Position numbers and translations under genes: made by a program. The notes under the pieces are model-generated. The model had not been told where the DNA came from and did no database searches. It was given only the letters and a program-made list of their open reading frames with translations. Below are positions 25,633 to 34,126 of a stretch of DNA of 64,000 nucleotides, one piece after another. How positions within the stretch are numbered: position 1 is the stretch's first letter; each line of letters begins with the position of its first letter. Origin of the DNA: Streptomyces benahoarensis (GTDB lineage: Bacteria; Actinomycetota; Actinomycetes; Streptomycetales; Streptomycetaceae); NCBI RefSeq assembly GCF_007280575.1, contig NZ_VKJP01000001.1, forward strand, positions 96,359-160,358, given 5' to 3'.

Positions 25633-26834
25633 AGCAACGGCTCCTTCAGGTGACGGGCGAGGTAGCGCACACCGTCGGTCCCGCCGGTGCCCGGCACATC
25701 GCCGATGATCTTCTTCGCCACGCCGAGATGGGTGCGTTTCCACCGCCGCCACTGTTCGTTGACCGCGTCGGTCGCCAGGCGGAGGCGGGCGGCCGCGGCC
25801 CGGTCGTGGGTCTCCAGGCGGGCGGTGACGCGGGCGAGCGCGGCGCAGAGCGGCGGGGCGAGGGTCGGCGCCGCGTCCAGTCCGATCGCGGCCAGCGGTT
25901 CCGGGCGCAGGGCAGCCGTGCCACGGCAGCGGCGCTCCAGGCGGGCGAAGCCGGTGGACTGCAGGGCGCCGGTGCCGACGGTGGCCGCGCGGATCGCCGC
26001 GAACTGTGCGGGGTCGATGGTGGTGACCAGGTGGAAGACGTGGTGGGCGTGGGCGATCCCGGCGGCGGTGGCCCGCAGCTGCGCGGCGAGCGCGGCGGGC
26101 TCCGGGGTGGCGGCCAGGGCCTGCCGGTGGGCCTCGCCGATGTGGCAGGCGGCCTGTTCGGCGAGGAGTTCCATGATCTGCACGGTGCGGAGGAACAGCG
26201 GCTCGTCCGGCTCCGCCGTGGCCACCGGGAGCGACGACTCCACCAGCAGCGCCAGCGGGACGGGCAGGCCCCGGCCGCCCGCGGACAGCAGGGTGCCGCA
26301 GCGCCGCAGGGCCTGCGCGGTCTCCAGGTGCGGGGGTGTCGCGCCGGGGTCGGTCCACCCGTCGTACGCGTCGAGTTGGCGGGCGAGGCGGGTGGCCGCC
26401 GTCGTACGGAAGCGGCGTTCGGCGGGGCGTTCCTCGCGGGCGGCGCGCCGTAGTTCGTGCCGGACGAGGTCCGCGGCGAGGAGCGCGGAGAGCCGTGCCG
26501 TGCGCCGGGGGGCGTCGCCCAGGCGGCACCACTGTCCGAACAGTGCGGTCATCGTGTACGCGTCGTAGGAGGGCGCGTCGCGCAGGGAGCTGGTCAGGCA
26601 CTCCAGCCAGAGCGCGGTGGCCCATTCCGGGCCGCCGGGTTCGCGGGGGCTCTCGCGCGTGCGGTCCCAGGCGTCGAGGAGCCGGTGTTCCAGGCCGCCG
26701 GGGAGGGCGGTGATGCCGTGGGCGGCGACGGCGCGGGTGACCGGCCGGTGCGGGAACGGGCCGGGCGGGCCTTCGCGGCTGCGCCGGAGCCAGCTGGCGA
26801 CCGCGCGTTCAGCGAGGCGGGCCGAGGTCGTCAT
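25629..26834 (-). CDS. psmG: TDO-superfamily heme enzyme, probable tryptophan 5-hydroxylase
   Basis: 401 residues from ATG 26834. Similarity to the tryptophan 2,3-dioxygenase superfamily is clearest at the end: WKRTHLGVAKKIIGDVPGTG then GTDGVRYLARHL, the equivalent of the GTGG(S/T) substrate loop; also HVFHLVTTIDPAQFAAIRAA and GALQSTGFARLERRC. Overall sequence is far from true TDO. In the physostigmine operon the first step, 5-hydroxylation of tryptophan, is made by a member of a heme-dependent hydroxylase family related to TDO, which fits this gene and its position next to the decarboxylase. Kynurenine formation is less likely in this setting. Overlaps both neighbours by 4 bp. Confidence 0.75.
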   Translation of the reverse strand: MTTSARLAERAVASWLRRSREGPPGPFPHRPVTRAVAAHGITALPGGLEHRLLDAWDRTRESPREPGGPEWATALWLECLTSSLRDAPSYDAYTMTALFGQWCRLGDAPRRTARLSALLAADLVRHELRRAAREERPAERRFRTTAATRLARQLDAYDGWTDPGATPPHLETAQALRRCGTLLSAGGRGLPVPLALLVESSLPVATAEPDEPLFLRTVQIMELLAEQAACHIGEAHRQALAATPEPAALAAQLRATAAGIAHAHHVFHLVTTIDPAQFAAIRAATVGTGALQSTGFARLERRCRGTAALRPEPLAAIGLDAAPTLAPPLCAALARVTARLETHDRAAAARLRLATDAVNEQWRRWKRTHLGVAKKIIGDVPGTGGTDGVRYLARHLKEPLL

Positions 26835-27364
26835 GGGGGGTCTCTCCAGACGGGGATCAGGGGCGTTCCGTCGGGGAGCCGCAGCGTGCCCGTCGGGCGG
26901 AAGCCGTGGCGCAGCATCAGCCGGGCGCCGCGCCAGGTGCTGGCCTCGGCGTAGGTGCCCGTGCGGTCGCGGTCGGCGCGGGCGGTGAGGCGGGCGAGCA
27001 TCCGGCCGCCCAGGCCCCGGCCCCGGTGGGCGTCGCGGACGCCGTAGAACAGCAGGTAGTGGTGCGGGGCGTGGGGGTGGCAGGCGTCCAGCGTGCGGCG
27101 CATCGCGGCCTCCCGCCCGTCGGCCGGGTCGTCGGGCGGTTGGACGCCCGGGGGCAGGGCGAGCAGCGCGGCGGCGCCGGGCACCAGCTCGACGGTGCCG
27201 CCGACGGTATGGACGTGGTCCGCGACGTCCGAGAAGAAGCGGGCGCGGGCCGCCGCCCCGCCGGGGAACACCCACCGGCTCGGCGGGTCGTCGGCGAACG
27301 CCTCGGTGAGGGTGGCGGCGACGTCGGGGAGGTCGCGGGCCGTCGCGGCGCGGAAGGCGGTCAT
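26831..27364 (-). CDS. psmF: GNAT N-acetyltransferase, arylalkylamine type
   Basis: 177 residues from ATG 27364. It is a single GNAT domain with the acetyl-CoA loop GVRDAHRGRGLGGRML (about residues 111-126), the LLFYGV beta-strand before it and YAEASTWRGARLMLRHGF after it. In the physostigmine pathway serotonin is N-acetylated early, and the acetyl group is later removed, which this enzyme fits. Its start overlaps the carbamoyltransferase stop and its stop overlaps the next start, both by ATGA. Confidence 0.82.
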   Translation of the reverse strand: MTAFRAATARDLPDVAATLTEAFADDPPSRWVFPGGAAARARFFSDVADHVHTVGGTVELVPGAAALLALPPGVQPPDDPADGREAAMRRTLDACHPHAPHHYLLFYGVRDAHRGRGLGGRMLARLTARADRDRTGTYAEASTWRGARLMLRHGFRPTGTLRLPDGTPLIPVWRDPP

Positions 27365-29025
27365 GTGCGGCGGTAGAGGCGGCCTTCGGACCAGATCGCC
27401 GGGACGCGCCCCCAGGCGGCGGCCGAGGCGACGTCCGGGAAGAAGCCGCGGCCCTTGTGGTTGGCACTGGTGTTGCAGAGCAGCGGGAGGCCGGAGAGTT
27501 TTTCGTAGGCGGTCAGCAGGGCGTGGAGGAAGGGGGATTCGCGGTCGCTGACGGTCTGGAGACGGGCGGTGCCGTCGAGGTGGACGACGGCGGGGACCTT
27601 GGACTCCCAGCCGGCCCGGGTGTCGTGGTCGAAGAGCATGTGCGGGTCGGGGGTGCCCGGGGAGAACAGTTCGGGGGCCCGGTGTTCCAGGCAGACCGGA
27701 GCGACGGGCCGGTAGTCCTCGCGGTCCTTGAGGCGGTTGAGGTGCTGCTTCATGCCGGGGTCGGTGGCGGGCGCGAGGATGCTGCGGTGCCCGAGGGCGC
27801 GTGGTCCCAGCTCCGCGCGGCCGGTGAGGACGACGACGGGGGCGCCGGTGTCGTGCAGGACGTGGGCCAGCGCGTCGATGTCGCAGGGCGCGGAGGTCCA
27901 CCCCGCGGGGTCGCCCTCGGCGGGCCGCAGCCGGGGGCCGCGGTGGACGGACCAGTCGAGGACGGGCCGTCCGCCGGTCCGCACCCACTCGACGGTGGCG
28001 GCGCCGAGGGCGGCCCCGGAGTCGTTGGGGAACGGCGGGACCCACACCGCGTCGAACAGGCCGCAGGAGCGCAGCAGGCTGTTCCATTTGATGTTCAGCG
28101 CGCAGCCACCGGACAGGCAGAGGCGGGGCGGCAGGTCGCCGTCGCGGACGGCGGCGGCGAGGGCGGTGCGCAGGCGGCGGCCCAGGTAGCCCTGGAAGGT
28201 GGCGATGAGGTCGGCGCCCGTGGCGTCGGGCCAGGGGCTCGGGCCGTCGTCCGTGAGGGCGTGGGCGAGTTCGTCGCCCATCGTGTACGACAGCTCCCGC
28301 GCGTCGAGGTCCGCGGAGAGGAGGGAGTCGAAGCCCGGATCGTCCGTGCCGAGCGCGGCGTACGCCATGGCCTTGCCCGCCACGTCGAGGTTGCGGGGCA
28401 TGAGGTGCGGGTCGGTGGTGGCGGGCTGCGCGCCGCGGAACGGCGGGAGGGCGGCGCAGAAGTCCGCGAAGACGCTGCCGTACAGGGGGAACAGCTCGCC
28501 CAGACGCGTCACGCGCAGGGGCTCGGGGTCCACCCGGTAGAGGACGGGCGGCATGCCGCCGTCCCACACCAGCACCAGCGCGTCCTGTCCGCGCCGGGCG
28601 AAGGGGCTGGTGGCGTAGGCGCCGATCAGATGCTGGGTGCTGTGGTGGTAGCTGCTGTAGGGATGGGTCGTGGTGCCGAGCGGCAGGCCGGTGAAGGGGT
28701 GTGGGGCAAGCACATCGGCGCCGGGCACGTCCTGGTACGGGGCCACCGGGAGGCGGGCGGGGCGCCCGTGGTAAGTGACGTGCAGCACCGGGTGGCGCTG
28801 GTCCTCGCCGAGGGGGGCGAACCAGCCGTCCACCACGAACCGGTCGATGTCGCCGGGGGCGATGCCTTCCCCGGCGAGGAGGTCCTCCACCTGCTCCAGG
28901 CGGTCCAGGGGCTGGAATCTCCGGCCGTTGCCGACCTTCTCGCGTTCCACGGAGAGCAGCAGCCTGCCGTCCTCGACGAGGGCGAGTCCCCCGTCGTGGC
29001 TGAGTTTCAGTCCGCAGATCAGCAT
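27361..29025 (-). CDS. psmE: NodU/TobZ-type O-carbamoyltransferase
   Basis: 554 residues from ATG 29025. It begins LICGLKLSHDGGLALVEDGR, the actin-like N-terminus of the family, then has the metal-binding YHHSTQHLIGAY segment. The Kae1-like domain continues with CLSGGCALNIKWNSLL and WVPPFPNDSGAALGAA. The C-terminal YrdC-like part has ELGPRALGHRSILA, DREDYRPVAPVCL and CNTSANHKG. Such enzymes use carbamoyl phosphate and ATP to carbamoylate a hydroxyl. Physostigmine carries a methylcarbamate on the 5-oxygen, so the acceptor is probably N-acetylserotonin. The letter E follows from operon order. Confidence 0.85.
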   Translation of the reverse strand: MLICGLKLSHDGGLALVEDGRLLLSVEREKVGNGRRFQPLDRLEQVEDLLAGEGIAPGDIDRFVVDGWFAPLGEDQRHPVLHVTYHGRPARLPVAPYQDVPGADVLAPHPFTGLPLGTTTHPYSSYHHSTQHLIGAYATSPFARRGQDALVLVWDGGMPPVLYRVDPEPLRVTRLGELFPLYGSVFADFCAALPPFRGAQPATTDPHLMPRNLDVAGKAMAYAALGTDDPGFDSLLSADLDARELSYTMGDELAHALTDDGPSPWPDATGADLIATFQGYLGRRLRTALAAAVRDGDLPPRLCLSGGCALNIKWNSLLRSCGLFDAVWVPPFPNDSGAALGAATVEWVRTGGRPVLDWSVHRGPRLRPAEGDPAGWTSAPCDIDALAHVLHDTGAPVVVLTGRAELGPRALGHRSILAPATDPGMKQHLNRLKDREDYRPVAPVCLEHRAPELFSPGTPDPHMLFDHDTRAGWESKVPAVVHLDGTARLQTVSDRESPFLHALLTAYEKLSGLPLLCNTSANHKGRGFFPDVASAAAWGRVPAIWSEGRLYRRT

Positions 29026-29029
29026 GGCC

Positions 29030-29833
29030 CTACCCTTCGCCCCGGGTCAGGACCCAGGTCTCGTAGCGGGTGGTGTCGGTGGCGGGGCGTGCGGTGTAGT
29101 TCTCGAAGACCTCCGCCCGGGCGAAGCCCGCGGCATGCGCGCGGTCGCGGACCGTGGCGTGGTCGAAGGCGTACAGCCGGTGCACCTCGCGGGCGGCGGT
29201 GTAGGTGCCGGCCGGGGCGTCGTCGCGGGTGAACTGGGTGTAGCGCAGATCGCAGTAGGCGGTGTCCGGCTCGCTGGTGAAGTTCCAGAGGAACGTCACA
29301 TCGCCCTGGTCGGCAGCCCAGATACGGTTGCCCCAGTGGCCCTTGAGGAGTGCGGCGGTCTCCAGGTCGAAGACGAACGTCGCGCCGGTCGGCAGCGCCT
29401 CGGCCACGGCCCGCAGCGTCTCGCCCAACGGCTCCGCGCCCGGCTGATAGTTGAGGGCGGCGGCGGTGCACACCACGGCGTCCGCGCCGGTGGGCAGCGG
29501 TGCGGGCAGTTCGATCCGGTGGAGGGCGGCCGACCCGCCGACCCGCTTCTTCGCCAGGGCCAGCATGGTCTCGGAGCGGTCGAGGGCGGTGACCTGGTAG
29601 CCGCGGCGGACCAGTTGTTCGGTCATCAGGCCGGTGCCGCAGCACAGTTCCAGCACCCGGCGGACCCGCTGTCCGCGCGCCGCCCACGTCTCCTCGATGA
29701 AGTCCGCCATCCGGGCCCGTGGCGACTCCCCCCACTGGTCGATGGCGTAGGCGACGAGCCGGTCGTAGAGGTCGGCGGTCGCGGCGTACGGCTCGGGCAT
29801 GCCCGCGTCCCGGTGCGGCTGTCCCTGCATCAT
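29030..29833 (-). CDS. psmD: SAM-dependent methyltransferase
   Basis: 267 residues; the ATG at 29833 overlaps the preceding TGA, and a second ATG follows at once. The SAM-binding motif is VLELCCGTGLMTEQL (about residues 55-70), followed by GYQVTALDRSETML. It shares length and the unusual RIWAADQGDVTFLW / RLYAFDH blocks with the neighbouring methyltransferase, so the two arose by duplication. In the physostigmine pathway three methyltransferases set the C3-, ring N- and carbamate N-methyl groups; one of them works on the indole C3 and triggers ring closure. Which step this copy makes is not decided by sequence. Confidence 0.8.
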   Translation of the reverse strand: MMQGQPHRDAGMPEPYAATADLYDRLVAYAIDQWGESPRARMADFIEETWAARGQRVRRVLELCCGTGLMTEQLVRRGYQVTALDRSETMLALAKKRVGGSAALHRIELPAPLPTGADAVVCTAAALNYQPGAEPLGETLRAVAEALPTGATFVFDLETAALLKGHWGNRIWAADQGDVTFLWNFTSEPDTAYCDLRYTQFTRDDAPAGTYTAAREVHRLYAFDHATVRDRAHAAGFARAEVFENYTARPATDTTRYETWVLTRGEG

Positions 29834-30633
29834 GGGCGCATTCCTCCTCGGTCGCGGGTAAGGGCCCAGGTGTCGTAGAGGGTGTGCGGGTGGGCGGGGG
29901 CGTCGGTGTAGTTGTCGAGCACCTCGGCGTGGGCGAACCCGGCCCGTTCGGCGGCGCGCCGGACCTGGGGGTGGTCGAGGACGTACAGCCGGTGCTGTTC
30001 GCCGGTCCGCTCGTACGTGGTGCTGTCCGCGCCGCCCCGGCGGAGGAATTGCGTGTAGAAGGCGTCGCTGTAGCGCTCGTCGGGGTGGGTGAACTCCCAG
30101 AGGAAGGCGAAGTCGCCCTGGTCCGCCGCCCAGACGTGGCGTCCCGCGTGCTCGGTGAGCATGTGGCGGGAGAGCACGTCGAAGAGGAAGGTGCCGCCGG
30201 GGCGCAGGACGCGGTGCACGGCGCGGAGGATGCCGGTCAACTCCTCTTCGCCGGGGGTGTAGCTGAGCGCCGCGCCGGTGGAGCAGACCGCGTCCATGGC
30301 CGCGTCGGGCAGCGGCAGGTCGGGCAGTGCCGCCTCGATCAGCGGGACGCCGTCGCCGAGGCGGCGGCGGGCGAGGCCGAGCATCTGCGGGGACCGGTCC
30401 AGGCCGGTGACCCGGTATCCGGCGGTGGCGAGCGCGTGCAGCACGCTGCCGGTGCCGCAGCACAGGTCCAGGACGTCCCGCACCGGGCGGCCGTGCCGCG
30501 CCCACCGGGTGCGCAGGAAGGCGACGCGGGCGGGGACGGGCTGTTCGTGCCAGGTGGCGACGATCCAGTCGTCCAGCCGGTCGTAGATCTCGGCGATGGC
30601 CCCGTACATCGGGGCGCGGGCTTCGGTTGCCAC
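29830..30633 (-). CDS. psmC: SAM-dependent methyltransferase
   Basis: 267 residues from GTG 30633 after GAAAGGAAAC. Motif I is VLDLCCGTGSVLHALA, then GYRVTGLDRSPQMLGLARRR. It has HVWAADQGDFAFLWEF and RLYVLDHPQVRRAAERAGF, which align with the paired enzyme downstream. It is probably one of the N- or C-methyltransferases of the physostigmine pathway. The letter is taken from operon order. Confidence 0.8.
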   Translation of the reverse strand: MATEARAPMYGAIAEIYDRLDDWIVATWHEQPVPARVAFLRTRWARHGRPVRDVLDLCCGTGSVLHALATAGYRVTGLDRSPQMLGLARRRLGDGVPLIEAALPDLPLPDAAMDAVCSTGAALSYTPGEEELTGILRAVHRVLRPGGTFLFDVLSRHMLTEHAGRHVWAADQGDFAFLWEFTHPDERYSDAFYTQFLRRGGADSTTYERTGEQHRLYVLDHPQVRRAAERAGFAHAEVLDNYTDAPAHPHTLYDTWALTRDRGGMRP

Positions 30634-30654
30634 GCCGTTTCCTTTCTGTCCGGG

Positions 30655-31584
30655 TCAGGCGAACGCGGCGGTCAGCGCGCGGACCGCGTGCCGCCGCAGG
30701 GAGGCGGCGCGGGGGGCCACGCCGTCCAGGTGGAGTGCGCAGTGGATGAGGCCCGGGCACCGTACGAGGGTGGTCGGCACCCCGGCGGCGGCCATCCGCG
30801 CCGCGTACGCCTCGCCCTCGTCGCGCAGCGGGTCGTACTCGACGGTGAGGACGGTGGCCGGTGGCAGCCCGGTGAGGTCCGGGGCGAAGGCGGGGGCGGC
30901 GCGCCACGGCACGTCGTCGAGCGGTCCGTCGGGCCGGTTCAGGTAGGTGCGCCAGCAGCGCTCCATCATCGGCGCGCTGTTCTGGTAGCCGGTGGCGAAC
31001 TCCCGGTACGAGGGGGTGTTCCGCCGGGGGTCGGTCGCCGGGTTGATGAGGAGCTGGTGGACGAGGGGGAGCGGCGAGCCGCGGGCTTCGAGGGCGACGA
31101 CGGTGGCGAGGGCGGCGCCCGCGCTGTCCCCGGCGACGGCGCACCGCGCGGGGTCGGCGCCGAGCGCGGCGGCGTTCTCCCGGGCCCAGGCGGTGACGGC
31201 CTGGGCGTCGTGCAGCCCGGCGGGAAAGGGGTGTTCCGGGGCGAGCCGGTATCCGGAGCTGAGCACCGCCACGTCCGCCTCGACCGCCAGGGCCCGCAGC
31301 GGCGGGTCCATGTACGCGATGCTCCCGGCCGTCCAGCCGCCGCCGTGGAAGTAGACGACCAGCGGGAGGCGGGTGCCCGGACGCGGGTGGTAGAGGCGGA
31401 ACGGCACCGTGCCCGTGGCGTGTGCGGCGGTGCCGTCGGTGACCCGGGCGACCGGGGGCGGCGGGGCGCAGTGGGCGCGCAGGGACTCGACCGCCGCGCG
31501 CAGGTCGCCGGGGCTCATCGCCCCCGGTGGGTCGGCGGCGTTGAGGGGGTCGAGGAAGGCTTCTCGGATACGGGGTTCGAGCAC
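30655..31584 (-). CDS. psmB: HSL-family alpha/beta hydrolase, probable deacetylase
   Basis: 309 residues from GTG 31584. It is a hormone-sensitive-lipase-type hydrolase with YFHGGGWTAGS, SGYRLAPEHPFPAGLHDA, the nucleophile serine in VAGDSAGAALA, the acid in EYDPLRDEGEAY and histidine in PGLIHCALHL. In the physostigmine pathway an N-acetyl group put on early is later removed; this is the only hydrolase of the eight genes, so it is the likely deacetylase. Kynurenine formamidases also belong to this fold, but the rest of the operon does not support that role. Confidence 0.78.
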   Translation of the reverse strand: MLEPRIREAFLDPLNAADPPGAMSPGDLRAAVESLRAHCAPPPPVARVTDGTAAHATGTVPFRLYHPRPGTRLPLVVYFHGGGWTAGSIAYMDPPLRALAVEADVAVLSSGYRLAPEHPFPAGLHDAQAVTAWARENAAALGADPARCAVAGDSAGAALATVVALEARGSPLPLVHQLLINPATDPRRNTPSYREFATGYQNSAPMMERCWRTYLNRPDGPLDDVPWRAAPAFAPDLTGLPPATVLTVEYDPLRDEGEAYAARMAAAGVPTTLVRCPGLIHCALHLDGVAPRAASLRRHAVRALTAAFA

Positions 31585-31681
31585 GGGATGCGGGCCCTTT
31601 CCGTGAAGGCCGCGGCGTTGTCGCCGTGTGCGCCGTGGTGACGGCGCGCGGCCGTGGGGCTGCCCGGGGCGTCCGGTGGGT

Positions 31682-32680
31682 CTACGCCCCGGGGGCGGCG
31701 CCGGGCAGGAGGTTGCCGGCGATGCGGCGGGTGCACCGGTGCAGGGCGGCGCCGCGTCCGGCCAGGGCGCGGAAGCCGGTGGGGCGTTGGACGAGTTCCA
31801 CGGCCCGCAGCCGGTCGAGGTGGTCGAGGGCGTCGATCCGCCTCCGCAGCCCGGGGTCGTCGAAGAGGTCTTCCGGGCGCAGCAGTTCGGGGCCGTGTGG
31901 GGGGAGTCCGCCGGTGCCGGACAGGTCGAGGTAGGGGGCGCCGTGCGGGCCGTAGAGCCGGTCGGCGGCGATCCAGTCGGTCACCCCGTCGAGCAGTCGT
32001 GGCAGGTCGGCGAAGCGGAGGGTGTGCACCACCGGGTTGAGGTAGGCGTCCGCGTCGAAGACGTCCTGTTCCCGCTGGTCCAGCGCGGTCCCGGCCCAGG
32101 CGCCGGGCATGCCGTAGGCGTCGAGCGAGAGGGAGAGGCCCAGGGCCCGGACGACATCGAGCCCCGGGGCGTCCTCGTGCGCGCCCAGCAACCGGACCAG
32201 TTCGCGGTCGCGCATGCGCTGGGCCTCGCCGATGGCGTGGTACAGCCACAGGTGCAGCAGTCCGTCGTCGGCGAGGTGTTCACCGAGCCATGCGAGTCCG
32301 GCGTGCGGGTCCGGGAGGTGGTGGATCACGCCGTAGCTGTAGATGAAGTCGAATCGCCGGTCGAGTGCGGCGTCCGGCAGCGCACCGTCCACGATGTCCA
32401 CATTGGTGACGCCGTGCCGTCGGGCCAGCCGCCGGGCGATATCGCGTGCGGCGGCGGACGGTTCGAGCCCGGTGAAGTGCACCCGCGGATAGGCGCGGGC
32501 CAGGCCGACCAGGGTGTGGCCGGTGCCGCAGCCCGCGTCGAGAACCGACCAGCCATCGGCCGGCCCTCCCTCGATGACCAGGGGAATCTCGTCCGCCACG
32601 ACATCGATCAGCGGCCTGTCGACGCCGGGCGTGGGAAAGGGAAAAGTTTCATAAAGGCACTGCGTCGCGCTGGTGGCCAT
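31682..32680 (-). CDS. psmA: SAM-dependent methyltransferase, first gene of the operon
   Basis: 332 residues from ATG 32680; GGAAAGG sits 6 nt upstream, so the ATG at 32686 is too close to it. SAM motif I is VLDAGCGTGHTLVGLA (about residues 46-61), followed by HFTGLEPSAAARDIARRL, and IYSYGVIHHLPDPHAGLAWL. It belongs to a different subfamily from the paired 267-residue methyltransferases. It may add one of the N-methyl groups of physostigmine. It starts the eight-gene operon; 360 bp of upstream sequence should hold the promoter. Confidence 0.78.
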   Translation of the reverse strand: MATSATQCLYETFPFPTPGVDRPLIDVVADEIPLVIEGGPADGWSVLDAGCGTGHTLVGLARAYPRVHFTGLEPSAAARDIARRLARRHGVTNVDIVDGALPDAALDRRFDFIYSYGVIHHLPDPHAGLAWLGEHLADDGLLHLWLYHAIGEAQRMRDRELVRLLGAHEDAPGLDVVRALGLSLSLDAYGMPGAWAGTALDQREQDVFDADAYLNPVVHTLRFADLPRLLDGVTDWIAADRLYGPHGAPYLDLSGTGGLPPHGPELLRPEDLFDDPGLRRRIDALDHLDRLRAVELVQRPTGFRALAGRGAALHRCTRRIAGNLLPGAAPGA

Positions 32681-32824
32681 ACCCATCCTTTCCGCGGAAG
32701 CACAGGTGTGCACAAGGCGCGTCCGGGGGCGGGAAAGCGCTTCTCCGGCGCCGCTCGGAATACCGCGGGAGCAAGGGGAATCGGGCTTCTTCTCGCGCCT
32801 CTCGCGGGAATTCCCCCGCACCAT

Positions 32825-32854
32825 GAGGCCCCGCGAGGCCCCGCGAGGCCCCGC
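32825..32854. repeat. Three tandem 10-bp repeats
   Basis: GAGGCCCCGC occurs three times in a row, followed by a partial copy (GAG). It lies about 145-175 bp upstream of psmA and could be a regulator-binding array or a chance slippage repeat. Confidence 0.6.
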
Positions 32855-32989
32855 GAGATGGGAAAGGCGTCCGGTCCCTTCTCCGCGCCTCTCCCCATCG
32901 TAGGGAGTTTGGCGCCTCGTGCATGTGCAGCGCCGATGGCGCGCAGCAACGCACAATCCTGGTGATCGCAAACGGAAGGGGAACGCCGG

Positions 32990-33030
32990 CGCGCCCGGGT
33001 CCCGCCTCCGGAAGGCGGGACCCGGGCGCG
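32990..33030 (-). terminator. Strong terminator after hypE
   Basis: An 18-bp perfect stem (32990-33007 with 33013-33030, core CCCGGGTCCCGCCT / AGGCGGGACCCGGG) with a 5-nt loop begins 11 bp after the hypE stop. It should end the hydrogenase-maturation transcript before the psm operon. Confidence 0.85.
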
Positions 33031-33040
33031 GCCGCGGTGT

Positions 33041-34126
33041 TCAGCAGATGCGGGGCAGTTGCTCACCGAGCGGGAGGTCGACCACGCGGGTGCCGCCGAG
33101 TCCGGTGCGGGCGACGACCATGCCGGGGTGGTCGGTGACGCATTCCCCGATGACCGTGGCGCCGGCGCCCAGCGGATGGGCCCGCATCGCCTCCAGTACG
33201 GCGTCGGCGTGTGCGCGGGGTACGAAGGCGACCAGCTTGCCCTCGTTCGCCACGTACATCGGATCGAGGCCCAGCACCGCACAGGCGTTGGCCACCGGTT
33301 CCGGGACGGGCAGGTTCCGTTCGTCGACGACCACACCGACCGACGCGGCGGCCGCGATCTCGCCGAGGGCGGTGGCCAGGCCGCCGCGGGTGGGGTCGCG
33401 GAGGACGTGCAGATCCGGGGTGACGGCGAGCATCGCCTCGACGAGCCCGCCCAAGGCCGCGCAGTCGCTCTCGACACCGACGCCGAACTCCAGCCCCTCC
33501 CGCACGCTCATCACGGCGATACCGTGCACACCGATGGGCCCGCTGACGAGGACGACGTCGCCGGGGGCGGCGCGCTGCGGGCGGATGTCGACGCCGTCCG
33601 GGATGAGGCCGATACCGGCGGTGTTGAGGTAGATGCCGTCGCCGTGGCCTGCCTCGACGACCTTGGTGTCGCCGGTGGCGACCTCCACGCCCGCGGCCCG
33701 CGCGGCGGCGCCCAGTGCCTCGGCCACCCGCGCGACCAGCGCGGTCTCCACGCCCTCCTCCAGGATGAAGCCGCAGGAGAGGTAGGCGGCGCGGGCGCCG
33801 CTCATGGCGAGGTCGTTGACGGTGCCGTTGACCGCGAGGTCGCCGATGCTGCCGCCGGGGAAGAACAACGGCCGCACCACGTAGGAGTCGGTGGAGAAGG
33901 CCAGCCGCGCGCCGCCCAGCGTCACCGCGGCGGAGTCGGCGAGCGAGGAGAGCACCGGGCCGCCGAAGGCGGGCGCGAAGACATGCTCGACGAGTTCGGC
34001 GGAGAGCACCCCTCCCCCGCCGTGCCCCATGACGATCCGGGGGTGGTCTCGCAGCGGAGCGGGGCAGGTCCAGCCGGAGAAGTCCGGGGCCGGTGGCGCG
34101 GCCTCGTGCAGGGTGGTGTCAGACAA
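33041..34126 (-). CDS. hypE: Hydrogenase maturation protein HypE
   Basis: 361 residues from TTG 34126, with GGAGGCG 9 nt upstream. It has the PurM-like fold marks: [60 protein letters not shown] and [15 protein letters not shown]. It ends in PRIC; the C-terminal cysteine is the residue that carries the thiocyanate/cyano group passed to the hydrogenase iron. The start lies inside the last codons of hypD (8-bp overlap). Confidence 0.93.
   Translation of the reverse strand: MSDTTLHEAAPPAPDFSGWTCPAPLRDHPRIVMGHGGGGVLSAELVEHVFAPAFGGPVLSSLADSAAVTLGGARLAFSTDSYVVRPLFFPGGSIGDLAVNGTVNDLAMSGARAAYLSCGFILEEGVETALVARVAEALGAAARAAGVEVATGDTKVVEAGHGDGIYLNTAGIGLIPDGVDIRPQRAAPGDVVLVSGPIGVHGIAVMSVREGLEFGVGVESDCAALGGLVEAMLAVTPDLHVLRDPTRGGLATALGEIAAAASVGVVVDERNLPVPEPVANACAVLGLDPMYVANEGKLVAFVPRAHADAVLEAMRAHPLGAGATVIGECVTDHPGMVVARTGLGGTRVVDLPLGEQLPRIC

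Larger units (their letters stand above)
32681..33040. promoter_or_regulatory. Promoter region of the psm operon and end of hypE operon
   Basis: 360 bp without a credible gene. The part nearest 32680 should carry the psm promoter. It contains three tandem copies of GAGGCCCCGC (32825-32854) and ends with the hyp-operon terminator at 32990-33030. Confidence 0.55.

Noticed and set aside
24244..25653. Long plus-strand frame opposite the PLP decarboxylase
   Set aside because: Gly/Val/Glu-rich shadow of psmH; psmH has all catalytic motifs.
30655..31584. Kynurenine formamidase, and with the TDO-like gene a kynurenine pathway
   Set aside because: There is no kynureninase or later gene, while carbamoyl-, acetyl- and three methyltransferases fit physostigmine well; a deacetylase role is more economical.
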